Of a stretch of DNA of 20,645 bases, positions 1 through 6,896 are shown piece after piece. The notes below the pieces were generated by a model. The model searched no databases, was not told where the DNA came from, and worked only from the letters and a program-made list of their open reading frames with translations. A program made the position numbers and the translations under genes. Source of the DNA: Lachnospiraceae bacterium (GTDB lineage: Bacteria > Bacillota > Clostridia > Lachnospirales > Lachnospiraceae); assembly GCA_900770325.1 (NCBI GenBank), contig CAAGKE010000261.1, positions 1 to 20,645 of the forward strand, given 5' to 3'. The first letter of the stretch is position 1. Each line of letters begins with the position of its first letter.

Positions 1-118
1 CGCGAGGTGTTTTCGCGCAGAATGCGCGGAAATCCCGAGGGCAGCAAGCGCGAAACTGCATAAAATGCAGTTTCTGTGCATCGCGAAGCGTGTTACTGTG
101 AACAACGTGAACAGTAAC
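1..118. repeat. Hairpin-rich dispersed intergenic repeat region
   Basis: Three consecutive inverted repeats are visible. The first is CGCGCA/TGCGCG with a GAA loop (14-28). The second is a perfect 10-bp stem GAAACTGCAT/ATGCAGTTTC with an AAA loop (52-74). The third is GTTACTGT/ACAGTAAC (92-99 and 111-118). No convincing gene is present: the only open frame (65-253) starts inside the second hairpin and resembles no family I know. Positions 22-42 recur with one mismatch on the opposite strand at 6805-6825, so part of this sequence is dispersed. It is probably a REP-like intergenic element cut by the window edge. Confidence 0.5.
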
Positions 119-157
119 CGCCAGGGGAACAGCAGCAGTTTTTTGATAAAGTATAGG

Positions 158-187
158 TTGCAGAATCGGGAAGCAGTGTTATATAAT
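158..187 (+). promoter_or_regulatory. Probable sigma-A promoter for tsaE
   Basis: TTGCAG at 158-163 and a perfect TATAAT at 182-187 are separated by 18 bp. Transcription would start near 194, about 100 nt before the tsaE start codon at 293. The leader contains a weak CCGC/GCGG stem. tsaE may also be transcribed from genes upstream of the window. Confidence 0.5.
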
Positions 188-292
188 GTCCGCGGGGGAA
201 ATCCTGCGGATTTATTGATTCTTGTCACTGATCCGGAAATCAGTTGGGATTGACCAGTTAAAATCAAGAAAGTTATAAAAAGGCAGATAGAT

Positions 293-718
293 ATGATAAT
301 AGAAAGTTTTTCGGAAAAAGAGACTTATGAGCTGGGCCAGAAGCTTGGCCGGCAGGCTGCGGCCGGACAGGTGATTACTCTGATCGGTGATCTGGGAGTG
401 GGGAAAACGGTATTTACCCAGGGCCTGGCAGCCGGACTTGGTATTACGGAACCGGTAAGCAGTCCTACCTTTACCATCGTTCAGATCTATGAGGAGGGCA
501 GACTTCCGCTTTATCATTTTGATGTATACCGCATCGGAGATGTGGAAGAGATGGATGAGATCGGATATGAGGATTATTTTTATGGAGAAGGGGTCTGCCT
601 GATCGAGTGGGCGAACCTGATCGAGGAGATTCTGCCGGAGCATTTGACAGAGGTTCAGATAGAAAAGGACCTGGAGAAGGGCTTTGATTATCGCAGGATC
701 ACTGTCACGGAACGATAA
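293..718 (+). CDS. tsaE: tRNA threonylcarbamoyladenosine biosynthesis ATPase TsaE
   Basis: The 141-residue product matches the normal length of TsaE (YjeE), the small cytoplasmic P-loop ATPase that works with TsaB and TsaD to make the universal t6A modification at position 37 of ANN-decoding tRNAs. Visible features are a Walker A motif GDLGVGKT (residues 32-39), the family segment SSPTFTIVQIY (56-66), the YHFDVYRI stretch (74-81, Walker B-like Asp77) and the conserved LIEW near residue 103. AAAAAGG nine bases upstream supports the ATG at 293. tsaB, rimI and tsaD, often adjacent in Firmicutes, are not seen downstream: the gene is followed by a structured repeat and convergent genes. tsaB and others could lie to the left but cannot be seen. 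The identification is secure. Confidence 0.95.
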   Translation: MIIESFSEKETYELGQKLGRQAAAGQVITLIGDLGVGKTVFTQGLAAGLGITEPVSSPTFTIVQIYEEGRLPLYHFDVYRIGDVEEMDEIGYEDYFYGEGVCLIEWANLIEEILPEHLTEVQIEKDLEKGFDYRRITVTER

Positions 719-739
719 AAGAAAATGAGTTTTGCAATG

Positions 740-837
740 ATTCAAGAACGCCTTTGGCGTTCTTGCCGCGGCGTGATCGAATGCGAAGCATTCTTCCACT
801 GATCACGCCTGCGATCCGCCGGAGGCTTTATCTTGGA
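740..837. repeat. 98-bp structured dispersed repeat, copy 1
   Basis: This sequence is 95/98 identical to 12225-12322, in the same orientation. It folds into hairpin 1 (AAGAACGCC/GGCGTTCTT, 744-764, 3-nt loop) and hairpin 2 (GGCGTGATC 770-778 with GATCACGCC 801-809) enclosing GAATGC-GAA-GCATTC (779-793). The A776-T803 pair is G-C in the other copy, a compensatory change. It fills the gap between the convergent tsaE and ABC permease genes, ending five bases from the permease stop codon. It has no U-tract, so it is not a canonical terminator, although it may act as one. It is probably a REP/MITE-like element or structured RNA. Confidence 0.85.
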
Positions 838-841
838 TCTG

Positions 842-1573
842 CTACAGATTTTTCTTTCGGTAGATAAACAGCACAGAAAGCAGTCCAAATACCACCAGAT
901 ACAAAAGCAGCACCACAAAACCGGACATTCCCGGCTGTTCCCCATTGGCAATACTGCGGACCATGCTGCAGGTCTGAGACAGGGGCAGCAGAGAGATCAC
1001 CTGCCGAAAGCCGGCCGGCATCTGATCCGTGGAAAAAAAGGTATTGCACAAAAAGGACATGGGCATGATGATATAGGAAGTAAAACGGGGAGCATCGGTA
1101 TAGCTTTTAGCCAGAAAGGACAGCACCAGCGCAATGGTGGAAAAAACCGTTCCGTTCAGGAATAAAATGAATATCGACAGCCCGTTAAAAATCAGTCCCG
1201 TCCGGATGGGCGCTGTCAGCAGCAGAATGATTCCTCCCGCATACATTCCCCTCAGACTTCCTCCTATGATCTGTCCCAGAATAAACTGCCAGAGAGGTGT
1301 AGGAGAAACCATGATCTGATCCAGCGCTTTCTCATACAGTCTCTGCACACTCATATTCTGAGCGATGGCACTGAAGCTTCCGGTCATGGTCGCCATGGAT
1401 ACGATGCCCGGAATCAGAAAATTCAGGTAAGGTTCTCCATGAGAAGTGGTCTGTATTCCCATCCCGAAAATAATCAGATACATCAGCGGCGAGATCATGG
1501 CAGCCACCGTTATCTTATAAAAATCCCGGCGGAATTCCACCCATTTTTCCCATAAAACAGTAATAATTCCCAT
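842..1573 (-). CDS. ABC-2 type export permease
   Basis: The 243-residue membrane protein is of the ABC-2/DrrB-NodJ type, the usual partner of a DrrA-like ATPase in exporters of drugs, lipids or peptides. About six hydrophobic segments are visible, beginning with VAAMISPLMYLIIFGMGIQ and ending with a C-terminal helix before RKKNL. The central cytoplasmic stretch EKALDQIMVSPTP is typical of the family. I place the start at 1573 (MGIITVLWEKW) because AAAGGAGGAGCC directly precedes that ATG; an in-frame ATG at 1609 lies inside the ATPase gene and lacks a good ribosome site. The gene follows the ATPase by 11 bases, so the two are surely cotranscribed. The exported substrate cannot be told from sequence. 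Its stop codon lies just beyond the 98-bp repeat. Confidence 0.88.
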   Translation of the reverse strand: MGIITVLWEKWVEFRRDFYKITVAAMISPLMYLIIFGMGIQTTSHGEPYLNFLIPGIVSMATMTGSFSAIAQNMSVQRLYEKALDQIMVSPTPLWQFILGQIIGGSLRGMYAGGIILLLTAPIRTGLIFNGLSIFILFLNGTVFSTIALVLSFLAKSYTDAPRFTSYIIMPMSFLCNTFFSTDQMPAGFRQVISLLPLSQTCSMVRSIANGEQPGMSGFVVLLLYLVVFGLLSVLFIYRKKNL

Positions 1574-1584
1574 GGCTCCTCCTT

Positions 1585-2421
1585 TTATATCAGCTTCTGA
1601 CCGGCGCACTCCACGAAAACGTCCTCCAGGGTCGTTGCCCGCAAAGATGCCTGATCTCCCGCACCGGACAGATACTGTATCGCCTCTTCCCTGTTATGAA
1701 AATATCTGCTCACCAGGCTGTCCTCTGAGGTCTGATCCACCGCAAATGCTCCCAGCTCCCTGATCAGATTTCCCGGTGTATCCAGCTTCTGCAGTCTTCC
1801 CCGGTTGATCAGAGCCACCCGGTCACACAAAGCCTGTGCCTCTTCCATATAATGTGTGGTCAGGATCATGGTCATATTCTTCCCATTGAGTTTTCTCAGT
1901 AAATTCCACATCTGCCTTCTGGAAAGGGCATCCATCCCGGCAGTGGGCTCGTCCAGAAGCAGGATCTCCGGTTCAATCAAAAGAGCCCTGCAGATCATCA
2001 GCTTCCGCTTCATTCCTCCGGACAGATGACGGACAGTACGTTTCCTGTACTCCAGAAGACCGGCGAAATCCAGAAGCTCCTCTGTTTTCTGGCGGATCAG
2101 CTTCCGAGGCATAAAATACAGCCGTCCCTGGTACTCCATCACTTCCTCCATCGTCATATCCTGACGCATGGAATATTCCTGGGTGATGACACTCAGCTTT
2201 CTTTTCTGTTCTGAAGCCTTCCGGTCCAGCTTTTTTCCATCCACCAGAATCTCCCCCTCCGTGGGCAGGAGCACTGTGGAGATCATGCTGATCGTCGTGG
2301 TCTTTCCCGCCCCGTTTGGTCCCAGAAGTCCGAAAAACTCACCGGTCTCAACGGTCAGATTCAGATGGTCTACCGCTGTAAAATGTTCAAATTTTTTAGT
2401 CAGATTTTTCAGTTCTATCAT
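1585..2421 (-). CDS. ABC exporter ATP-binding protein (DrrA-like)
   Basis: The 278-residue ATPase energises the permease encoded just downstream. The motifs in order are Walker A GPNGAGKTTT, Q-loop ITQEYSM, ABC signature LSGGMKRKL, Walker B EILLLDEPTAGMD and the switch His in LTTHYMEEA. The C-terminal TTLEDVFVE tail is typical of DrrA/CcmA-type exporters. I chose the start MIELKNLTKKF (2421), which follows AGGAAA and sits four bases after the cobI stop codon. A further in-frame ATG at 2445 overlaps cobI and has a poorer context. The tight junction suggests cotranscription with cobI, yet no metabolic link between an exporter of this kind and corrin synthesis is obvious. Multidrug or lipid export is the default guess. 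Confidence 0.9.
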   Translation of the reverse strand: MIELKNLTKKFEHFTAVDHLNLTVETGEFFGLLGPNGAGKTTTISMISTVLLPTEGEILVDGKKLDRKASEQKRKLSVITQEYSMRQDMTMEEVMEYQGRLYFMPRKLIRQKTEELLDFAGLLEYRKRTVRHLSGGMKRKLMICRALLIEPEILLLDEPTAGMDALSRRQMWNLLRKLNGKNMTMILTTHYMEEAQALCDRVALINRGRLQKLDTPGNLIRELGAFAVDQTSEDSLVSRYFHNREEAIQYLSGAGDQASLRATTLEDVFVECAGQKLI

Positions 2422-2425
2422 TTTC

Positions 2426-3115
2426 CTATTTTGCATCCTTTGCAATGATCAGAGAAAAATATCCGGCATCATCCGGTATCTCATCCACACTCCGGTAGAT
2501 CTTTTCTGTCTCCATACTGCAATTTTCCACCGCACAGACCTTTCTGCCGCTGGCCCGGAGGGTTTCCTTTACTTCCTTCATATGACTGGCCGATTTCATC
2601 AGGACATAATTGCCGGGATATGCCAGATCCTCTTCCCTCTTGTGTACCGCCGGTACAATATGAAGCGGTTCATCCCATTCCACCAGAGGCAGATTCATCC
2701 GGGCTGCCGCAGCACAAAATGAGCTGATGCCGCTGACCAGCTCTACCGGATAGCCATCCGCCTCCAGAATATGCTGCAGATAACTGAAGGTACAGTAAAT
2801 CGTGGGATCACCCAGGGTAAGATAGACCACATTTTTCCCCTGATCCAGATAGGCCTCTATCAGCCTGGCACCCTTCTGATGTTCCTGATCCATCAGTTCC
2901 CGGTCCTTCACCATAGGCATATAGACAGGCAGCAACTCCTTTTGTGCCAGCTCCGGTACGTTTTTCACCGCTATCTGATAAGCCACCGATTCTTCCGCCA
3001 GTTTCCCCGGAACCGCGATCACCTGATTCTCCCGGATCATCCGGATCGCCTTCAGAGTCATCAATTCCGGGTCTCCCGGTCCTACACCTACACCATATAC
3101 TGTTCCTTTTTTCAT
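2426..3115 (-). CDS. cobI: Precorrin-2/cobalt-factor II C20-methyltransferase
   Basis: The 229-residue protein has the tetrapyrrole methylase fold. Visible features are the N-terminal VYGVGVGPGDPELMTLKA, the LTLGDPTIYCTFSYLQ segment and the SGISSFCAAAARMNLPL stretch, all of which fit CobI/CbiL. This enzyme uses S-adenosylmethionine to methylate C20 of the (cobalt-)precorrin ring in adenosylcobalamin synthesis. AAGGAGATACGGGA precedes the ATG. No other corrin gene lies nearby, although the same window carries a cobalt/nickel-type ECF transporter about 6 kb away. The ABC exporter ATPase starts four bases after its stop. I found no cobalamin riboswitch in the 135-bp gap upstream. Assignment to the C20 enzyme rather than another corrin methylase is likely but not proved. 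Confidence 0.85.
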   Translation of the reverse strand: MKKGTVYGVGVGPGDPELMTLKAIRMIRENQVIAVPGKLAEESVAYQIAVKNVPELAQKELLPVYMPMVKDRELMDQEHQKGARLIEAYLDQGKNVVYLTLGDPTIYCTFSYLQHILEADGYPVELVSGISSFCAAAARMNLPLVEWDEPLHIVPAVHKREEDLAYPGNYVLMKSASHMKEVKETLRASGRKVCAVENCSMETEKIYRSVDEIPDDAGYFSLIIAKDAK

Positions 3116-3250
3116 TCCCGTATCTCCTTGTATCCTGTTTTTATCTCAGATAATTGCGAAGCTCATAAAACTGTCCTCCGAAAAGCCGCCTGTCTCCCGG
3201 TGTACAGCATCAAAATCCTGATGCGGCAAACCTCTCCTGCATCATCCCTG
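3116..3250 (-). other. Intergenic gap before cobI, no gene recognised
   Basis: A short stem GCATCA/TGATGC is visible on the minus strand, along with the cobI ribosome site. No riboswitch motif and no convincing promoter were found. One minus frame ends with GGQFYELRNYLR before a stop, which could be the tail of a lost gene, but it runs into a stop upstream and I cannot name it. Confidence 0.3.
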
Positions 3251-4192
3251 TCAACAGTTCATGCTCATCTCATGCCACTGCTCTCCGCCCCAGACAGAAG
3301 CAGACATTCCATGATCCCGAAAGCCCATCTTTTCATACATTGGAACCTTTGATTCCAGGCAGGTAAGAACCAGCTTTTTTCTTCCCTTATCCCGTTCTCT
3401 TCGCTGGTACCGGGACATGATTTCCCTGGCCAGTCCCCGTCCGCGATATTCCGGCAGCACATCCAGTCCCAGAATCATCACATTTTTTCCTTCCGGATCA
3501 TAAAGCTCTGCATTCGTAAAAAATTCATCCCGCAGCGTCTCCTCATCCGTAGAAAGGCCGTTCATAAATCCTGCGATTTTTCCCGTTCTTTTATCCACTG
3601 CCACCAGAAACAGTTCCGGAGCTTTATCCGTCCGCCGCTTCATCATGTCCGGTGTACAGGCTTCATTGGGCGGAAAACAGACCGCTTCGATCCTGGCTGC
3701 CTGCTCCCATTCCTCCGGCCGGATATTCCGGAATTCAAATTGCCCGCCAAGTGCCGGCACCACGCCGCAGGCTTTTTCCAGCTCCGCCTTCAGATATTCA
3801 TATCGAAGTCTTTTCTCTTCCCTGGAGAAATGCACTTCCCGGAACTGTTCCGGCTGATTCTCATAATCCAGGAGCTCTTCTCCAAACTGTTCGCTGGTCA
3901 GATCAAACACACAGTCTCCCACCACATTGTAACAGTGATAATTTCCCCCGGCTCTGGGGACACCATACACTTTCCCTCCAAAAATATCCTGCGCCAGAAA
4001 CGCAGTAATGGAGCATTGCCCCAGTGTTTTGTTTTCCGGGGTCCAGTTTTCCCTCATTCGCGGTGCGCAGGTATCTGCACACCAGATACCGGACAAAACA
4101 TCATAAAGATCCTTTGGGGTATGAATTCCTTTATATTTTTCATTAACGGCGGGCACATCCGCATGCTCCCACCCGTAAAATCTGTAATCCAT
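3251..4192 (-). CDS. YunG-like domain fused to GNAT acetyltransferase
   Basis: The 313-residue protein appears to have two domains. Residues about 15-135 resemble the YunG family of Bacillus, with IWCADTCAPR, NWTPENKTLGQCSITA, QDIFGG and FDLTSEQF. The Cys (GQCS), His (NYHCYN) and Asp (FDLT) spacing is reminiscent of a papain-like fold, which is inference. Residues about 150-313 form a GNAT N-acetyltransferase of the AANAT-like kind: EAVCFPPNEAC near its start, acetyl-CoA motif A VLPEYRGRGLAREIM, and the end segment YEKMGFRDHG. The acceptor is unknown. I prefer the ATG at 4192, preceded by GGAGG and AGGAAG; an in-frame ATG at 4216 is also possible, but it forms the edge of a palindromic repeat and lacks an upstream ribosome site. 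The gene lies in a run of minus-strand genes. Confidence 0.8.
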   Translation of the reverse strand: MDYRFYGWEHADVPAVNEKYKGIHTPKDLYDVLSGIWCADTCAPRMRENWTPENKTLGQCSITAFLAQDIFGGKVYGVPRAGGNYHCYNVVGDCVFDLTSEQFGEELLDYENQPEQFREVHFSREEKRLRYEYLKAELEKACGVVPALGGQFEFRNIRPEEWEQAARIEAVCFPPNEACTPDMMKRRTDKAPELFLVAVDKRTGKIAGFMNGLSTDEETLRDEFFTNAELYDPEGKNVMILGLDVLPEYRGRGLAREIMSRYQRRERDKGRKKLVLTCLESKVPMYEKMGFRDHGMSASVWGGEQWHEMSMNC

Positions 4193-4215
4193 TTCTTCCT
4201 GATAACCTCCGTACA

Positions 4216-4239
4216 TTACTGCTCACGCTTCGCAGTAAC
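4216..4239. repeat. GTTACTG-family palindrome
   Basis: TTACTGC (4216-4222) and GCAGTAA (4232-4238) form a 7-bp inverted repeat with a 9-nt loop, sitting directly upstream of the YunG-GNAT gene. The arms match other palindromes at 92-118 and 10597-10614, and more loosely at 5937-5964. On the minus strand the repeat ends in AGTAATG, so it supplies an in-frame ATG that could mislead start calling. Confidence 0.55.
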
Positions 4240-4254
4240 GTCATACTCTTTTTG

Positions 4255-4497
4255 TCAATAGATTTTTCTGATATCTCCGTTTATTTCATACCGGCTTTTG
4301 AAAAGCTCCAGATCAGCCTCATTCCGAATCAGCATCACTTCCGCAAAAACACCTGTATGAACATCCAGAAAACCGGCCACCTGTTCTCCTGTACAGATAC
4401 TGCACCTCAGTGCCGGCTGCTGCTTCTCTTTATCATATCCCTCCCGGATGTATTCCATTTTACCGGTACTTTTTCTGTTCCCCCTAAAAAACCTCAT
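4255..4497 (-). CDS. Small conserved protein with SICTGEQVAGF motif
   Basis: The 80-residue protein has no signal peptide or membrane segment. AGGAGAG eight bases upstream of the ATG supports the start. The core LRCSICTGEQVAGFLDVHTG, followed by VFAEVMLIRNEADLELFKSRY, recurs in many small Lachnospiraceae proteins I recall, with this same spacing; their function is not established. The two cysteines in the core (CSIC) could bind a metal, but there is no second Cys pair. It sits 32 bases after the methyltransferase stop and is probably cotranscribed with it. The C-terminus (NGDIRKIY) also fits that family. Confidence 0.75.
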   Translation of the reverse strand: MRFFRGNRKSTGKMEYIREGYDKEKQQPALRCSICTGEQVAGFLDVHTGVFAEVMLIRNEADLELFKSRYEINGDIRKIY

Positions 4498-4529
4498 ATA
4501 CGTTTCTCTCCTGATTCACCCGCGTATTT

Positions 4530-5306
4530 TCACAGTCCATCATTTTTTATTTTAAAAATCATATAGACCGGTGTTTCAAGATAACCTTCATACCTTCCCG
4601 GACAGGTTCGTTTCCATTCCTCCGGCGGCATGGGCTCCCTGATCTCCTCCAGCTTTAATCCGGCCTTGAGCAATGCATTGATATAATCGCTCACCGTATG
4701 ATGGAAGCTTCTGCTTAACTGATTTTCAAAATCATCATTATACTCGATCCAGGGCTGAATATAAGCACGTTTGCTCCTGTCCAGATACCGGACGACCCAT
4801 TCCTCTTCTTCGGGAAATGTATCTCCATGCTCCACCGGATACATGGCAGAGTACACCGGATGAATAACTGAAAGAATACCTGTACCGCCATCCTTCAGGC
4901 ATTTTCGGATGTTTTCAAATAATTTTTCAAGGTCATCAATATAATGTGTCATCGTAGATGAAAAAACAAAATCATATTCCTGATGAAGAAATTCTGAAGC
5001 ATTCCCTGCATCTCCCTGAATAAACCGGGCACAGGAGCCTCTTTCTTTTGCCTTTTTTTCTGCTATTTTTAGCATTTCTTCTGAAAGATCGATCCCCGTA
5101 AGGCTTGCAGGAGAAAACTGCTCCAGCAGAAATGTGAAGATCCCGGTTCCGCAGCCCAGATCCAGGATCTCCTTCCCCGACAGTTCAGGAAGCATTGACC
5201 GGATACAGGGCCACTCAATCCCAAAACTGTAGGAATCCGGAGAATTATTGAACACTTCATAGGCTTCCGCCATACTGTTCCAATCTTCCTTCACATTTTT
5301 CACCAT
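4530..5306 (-). CDS. Class I SAM-dependent methyltransferase
   Basis: The 258-residue cytoplasmic protein has a Rossmann-like methyltransferase core. Motif I is ILDLGCGTGIF (residues about 47-57), the acidic motif II is TGIDLSEEM, a motif near GDAGNASEF contacts the adenine, and YDFVFSSTMTHYI is the motif IV region. The C-terminal half is an all-purpose substrate cap, with PVYSAMYPVEHGDTF and HTVSDYINALLKAGL. The substrate cannot be predicted; small-molecule methylation is the family norm. I use the ATG at 5306, spaced five bases from GGGGAG, rather than the GTG at 5312 that abuts it. It starts 15 bases after the HD gene stop, so the two are probably in one operon. Confidence 0.85.
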   Translation of the reverse strand: MVKNVKEDWNSMAEAYEVFNNSPDSYSFGIEWPCIRSMLPELSGKEILDLGCGTGIFTFLLEQFSPASLTGIDLSEEMLKIAEKKAKERGSCARFIQGDAGNASEFLHQEYDFVFSSTMTHYIDDLEKLFENIRKCLKDGGTGILSVIHPVYSAMYPVEHGDTFPEEEEWVVRYLDRSKRAYIQPWIEYNDDFENQLSRSFHHTVSDYINALLKAGLKLEEIREPMPPEEWKRTCPGRYEGYLETPVYMIFKIKNDGL

Positions 5307-5321
5307 ATTCACTCCCCAAAA

Positions 5322-5915
5322 TTATTCATGATAATCTGCCATCGCTTCGGCAACCGCTGCCTCACAGGAGCGCATGGCCAGAATGGTTTTCTCAAAAAGA
5401 TCATCCAGCTCCCAGCCCAGTCTTTCTGCACCGGTGGAAATTACATCTCTGGAACAGCCGGCCGCAAATTTCTTATCCTTGAATTTTTTCTTCAGGCTCT
5501 TTACTTCCATGTCCATTACACTTTTTGACGGACGCATAAGAGCCGCAGACCAGATCAGTCCTGTCAGTTCATCTGCCGCAAACAGTATCTTCTCCATCTC
5601 CTCCTTCGGCTCCACATCACAGCAGATACCGTATCCATGAGAGCAAATGGAATAGATCATATCCTCCGATACACCGCCTTCTCTGAGAAGCTCCGGCGCT
5701 TTCACACAATGTTCCTGCGGATAAAGTTCAAAATCAATATCATGCAGCAGACCTGTTATGCCCCAGTATTCTTCTTCCTCACCGTATCCCTGTTTCTTTG
5801 CGTACCAGCGCATCACACCTTCTACAGTCAGCGCATGCTGGATATGAAACGCTTCCTTATTATACTTCGTCAAAAGTTCATATGCCTGTTTTCTTGAAAT
5901 ACTGCTTTCTCTCAT
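5322..5915 (-). CDS. HD-domain metal-dependent phosphohydrolase family protein
   Basis: The 197-residue protein has the HD pattern: His24/His27 in FHIQHALT, the His-Asp pair in GLLHDIDFELYPQEH (H58, D59), a His in SICSHGYG, and the Asp of LFAADELTG. These residues normally ligate metal in HD hydrolases acting on nucleotides or other phosphates; the substrate here is unknown. Similar short HD proteins are common in Clostridia. The ATG at 5915 is favoured by AGAAGGG nine bases upstream. An in-frame ATG at 6002 would extend the protein through a degenerate palindromic repeat (5937-5964) and has no ribosome site. The gene lies between the DUF4317 and methyltransferase genes on the same strand. 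Confidence 0.8.
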   Translation of the reverse strand: MRESSISRKQAYELLTKYNKEAFHIQHALTVEGVMRWYAKKQGYGEEEEYWGITGLLHDIDFELYPQEHCVKAPELLREGGVSEDMIYSICSHGYGICCDVEPKEEMEKILFAADELTGLIWSAALMRPSKSVMDMEVKSLKKKFKDKKFAAGCSRDVISTGAERLGWELDDLFEKTILAMRSCEAAVAEAMADYHE

Positions 5916-5936
5916 CGTTCTCATCCCTTCTGTTTC

Positions 5937-5964
5937 CTGCTCACAACGGCACGCGGGCAGTAAC
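5937..5964. repeat. Degenerate GTTACTG-family palindrome
   Basis: CTGCTCAC at the left and GCAGTAAC at the right resemble the 4216-4239 repeat (TTACTGCTCAC then GCAGTAAC), but the arms pair only partly. It lies between the DUF4317 stop and the favoured HD gene start, a position like that of the other copies. The evidence is weak and depends on the similarity to the better copies. Confidence 0.3.
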
Positions 5965-6005
5965 TCCTTCTGTTTTTCATTCTGTATCAGAAACCGGATC
6001 ATTTT

Positions 6006-6653
6006 TTACAGCTTCAAAAGCCGATAGAATTCCGTATGTGGATTTTCCGGATCCTTTTCAAATACCGCAATGGCATCCGGATCTGCGCTCCGGTCTGAAA
6101 ATGCCGGGAACAAAAATCCGCATTCCGGTTCTCCCATTTCATATTCTCCGCTAAGCCTGCTCATCACTCCGATCAGGAAAGAATATACCTCTTCCGATTC
6201 CCACTGTGACACCTGGTCGCTGCCTTTTCGCAAAACATCATAAGAGCCGTAGAATAAATAGAACCCAAAATCCGCCCCGGCGCATAAGCGCTCTCCCAGG
6301 ACCTCATACAGCATATCCAGCAGCCCGTCATTCTTGAGTTCGCATTCCTTCAGCGCCATAAAAAGCTGCCAGAGACTTCCCGGCATTTTCGCCTCCCGGG
6401 GAAATACATATTCCTTTAACTGCCGGTTCGTATCTGAAAAAGGGATCGCCTTTGCCAGCTTCAGATTCTTCTCCTGATCTGACCGGGACAGCTTCAAAAA
6501 ATGAATATGAAATGTCCCATCCACATACCCTTCCTCATCAAAGTATGCCCCTGCCACTCTTGAAAAGCAGTTTCTGCTCAGCGTCATCCTGCGGGTAAGC
6601 TCCAGCATATCTTCCCGGTTTATACTCCGCTGCTTCATCGTTTTTAATGCCAT
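6006..6653 (-). CDS. Short DUF4317 family protein
   Basis: The 215-residue protein matches the N-terminal part of DUF4317 proteins, a Firmicutes family of unknown function. Hallmarks are NREDMLELTRRMTLSRNCFS near the start, VAGAYFDEEG, a helical middle with LKECELKNDGLLDMLYEV, FGFYLFYGSYDVL, and the motif GFLFPAFSDRSADPD near the end. Family members I recall are about 400 residues and continue past this point, so this may be a natural short form or a C-terminally lost copy; no downstream remnant is evident before the HD gene. The start at 6653 is supported by GGAG eight bases upstream; an in-frame ATG at 6710 lacks one. It is the first gene of the long minus-strand series. Confidence 0.75.
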   Translation of the reverse strand: MALKTMKQRSINREDMLELTRRMTLSRNCFSRVAGAYFDEEGYVDGTFHIHFLKLSRSDQEKNLKLAKAIPFSDTNRQLKEYVFPREAKMPGSLWQLFMALKECELKNDGLLDMLYEVLGERLCAGADFGFYLFYGSYDVLRKGSDQVSQWESEEVYSFLIGVMSRLSGEYEMGEPECGFLFPAFSDRSADPDAIAVFEKDPENPHTEFYRLLKL

Positions 6654-6750
6654 AAATCTTTCTCCAAAACCGTAAGTTACAAACTTCGTCACGCCGCTTA
6701 TGATTCTCAATTATCCTTTCACAAATACAGGAACCCGCGGGTGCCCAGCC

Positions 6751-6760
6751 ATTATAACAC
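6751..6760 (-). promoter_or_regulatory. Extended -10 promoter for the DUF4317 gene series
   Basis: Minus-strand TGTTATAAT gives a perfect -10 hexamer (6756-6751) with a TGn extension; no good -35 is present. Transcription would start near 6744, about 90 nt before the DUF4317 start. The perfect palindrome ACCCGCGGGT (6733-6742) lies right at the start of the transcript and could be an operator. The hexamer lies inside a decayed reading frame (6711-6977). Confidence 0.5.
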
Positions 6761-6878
6761 AGATTTCTGCTTTTGGCGACCTCAACTCATCATTCATACC
6801 TGAGGCCATCGGGATTTCCGCGCATTTATGCATGAAGTGCTTTTTATGTCATGGGAAAGGACTTTCACGTTTCTTCTC

Positions 6879-6896
6879 CTGCATAATATTATGCAG
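6879..6896. repeat. 18-bp perfect palindrome
   Basis: CTGCATAATATTATGCAG is a perfect dyad with no loop, in the gap between the ORF6N and DUF4317 genes. It could be a regulator binding site, or simply part of the degenerate frame that covers it. Confidence 0.4.

Noticed and set aside
65..253. Plus-strand 62-codon frame upstream of tsaE
   Set aside because: Starts inside a hairpin, has no ribosome site, overlaps the tsaE promoter and resembles no protein.
250..279. TTGACC - 17 bp - TTATAA as an alternative tsaE promoter
   Set aside because: It would start transcription about eight bases before the ATG and leave the ribosome binding site untranscribed.
740..764. Hairpin 1 of the 98-bp repeat as a simple Rho-independent terminator
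   Set aside because: Neither strand has a T-run after the stem, and the element continues into further conserved structure.
212..799. Minus-strand open frame of 195 codons starting MEECFAFDHAAARTP
   Set aside because: It is antisense to tsaE and its first ~20 codons come from the 98-bp repeat. The same start recurs at 12284 for the second copy, showing that it is repeat-borne.
3116..3250. Possible cobalamin riboswitch before cobI
   Set aside because: No B12-box-like sequence or long conserved fold was found in the 135-bp gap.
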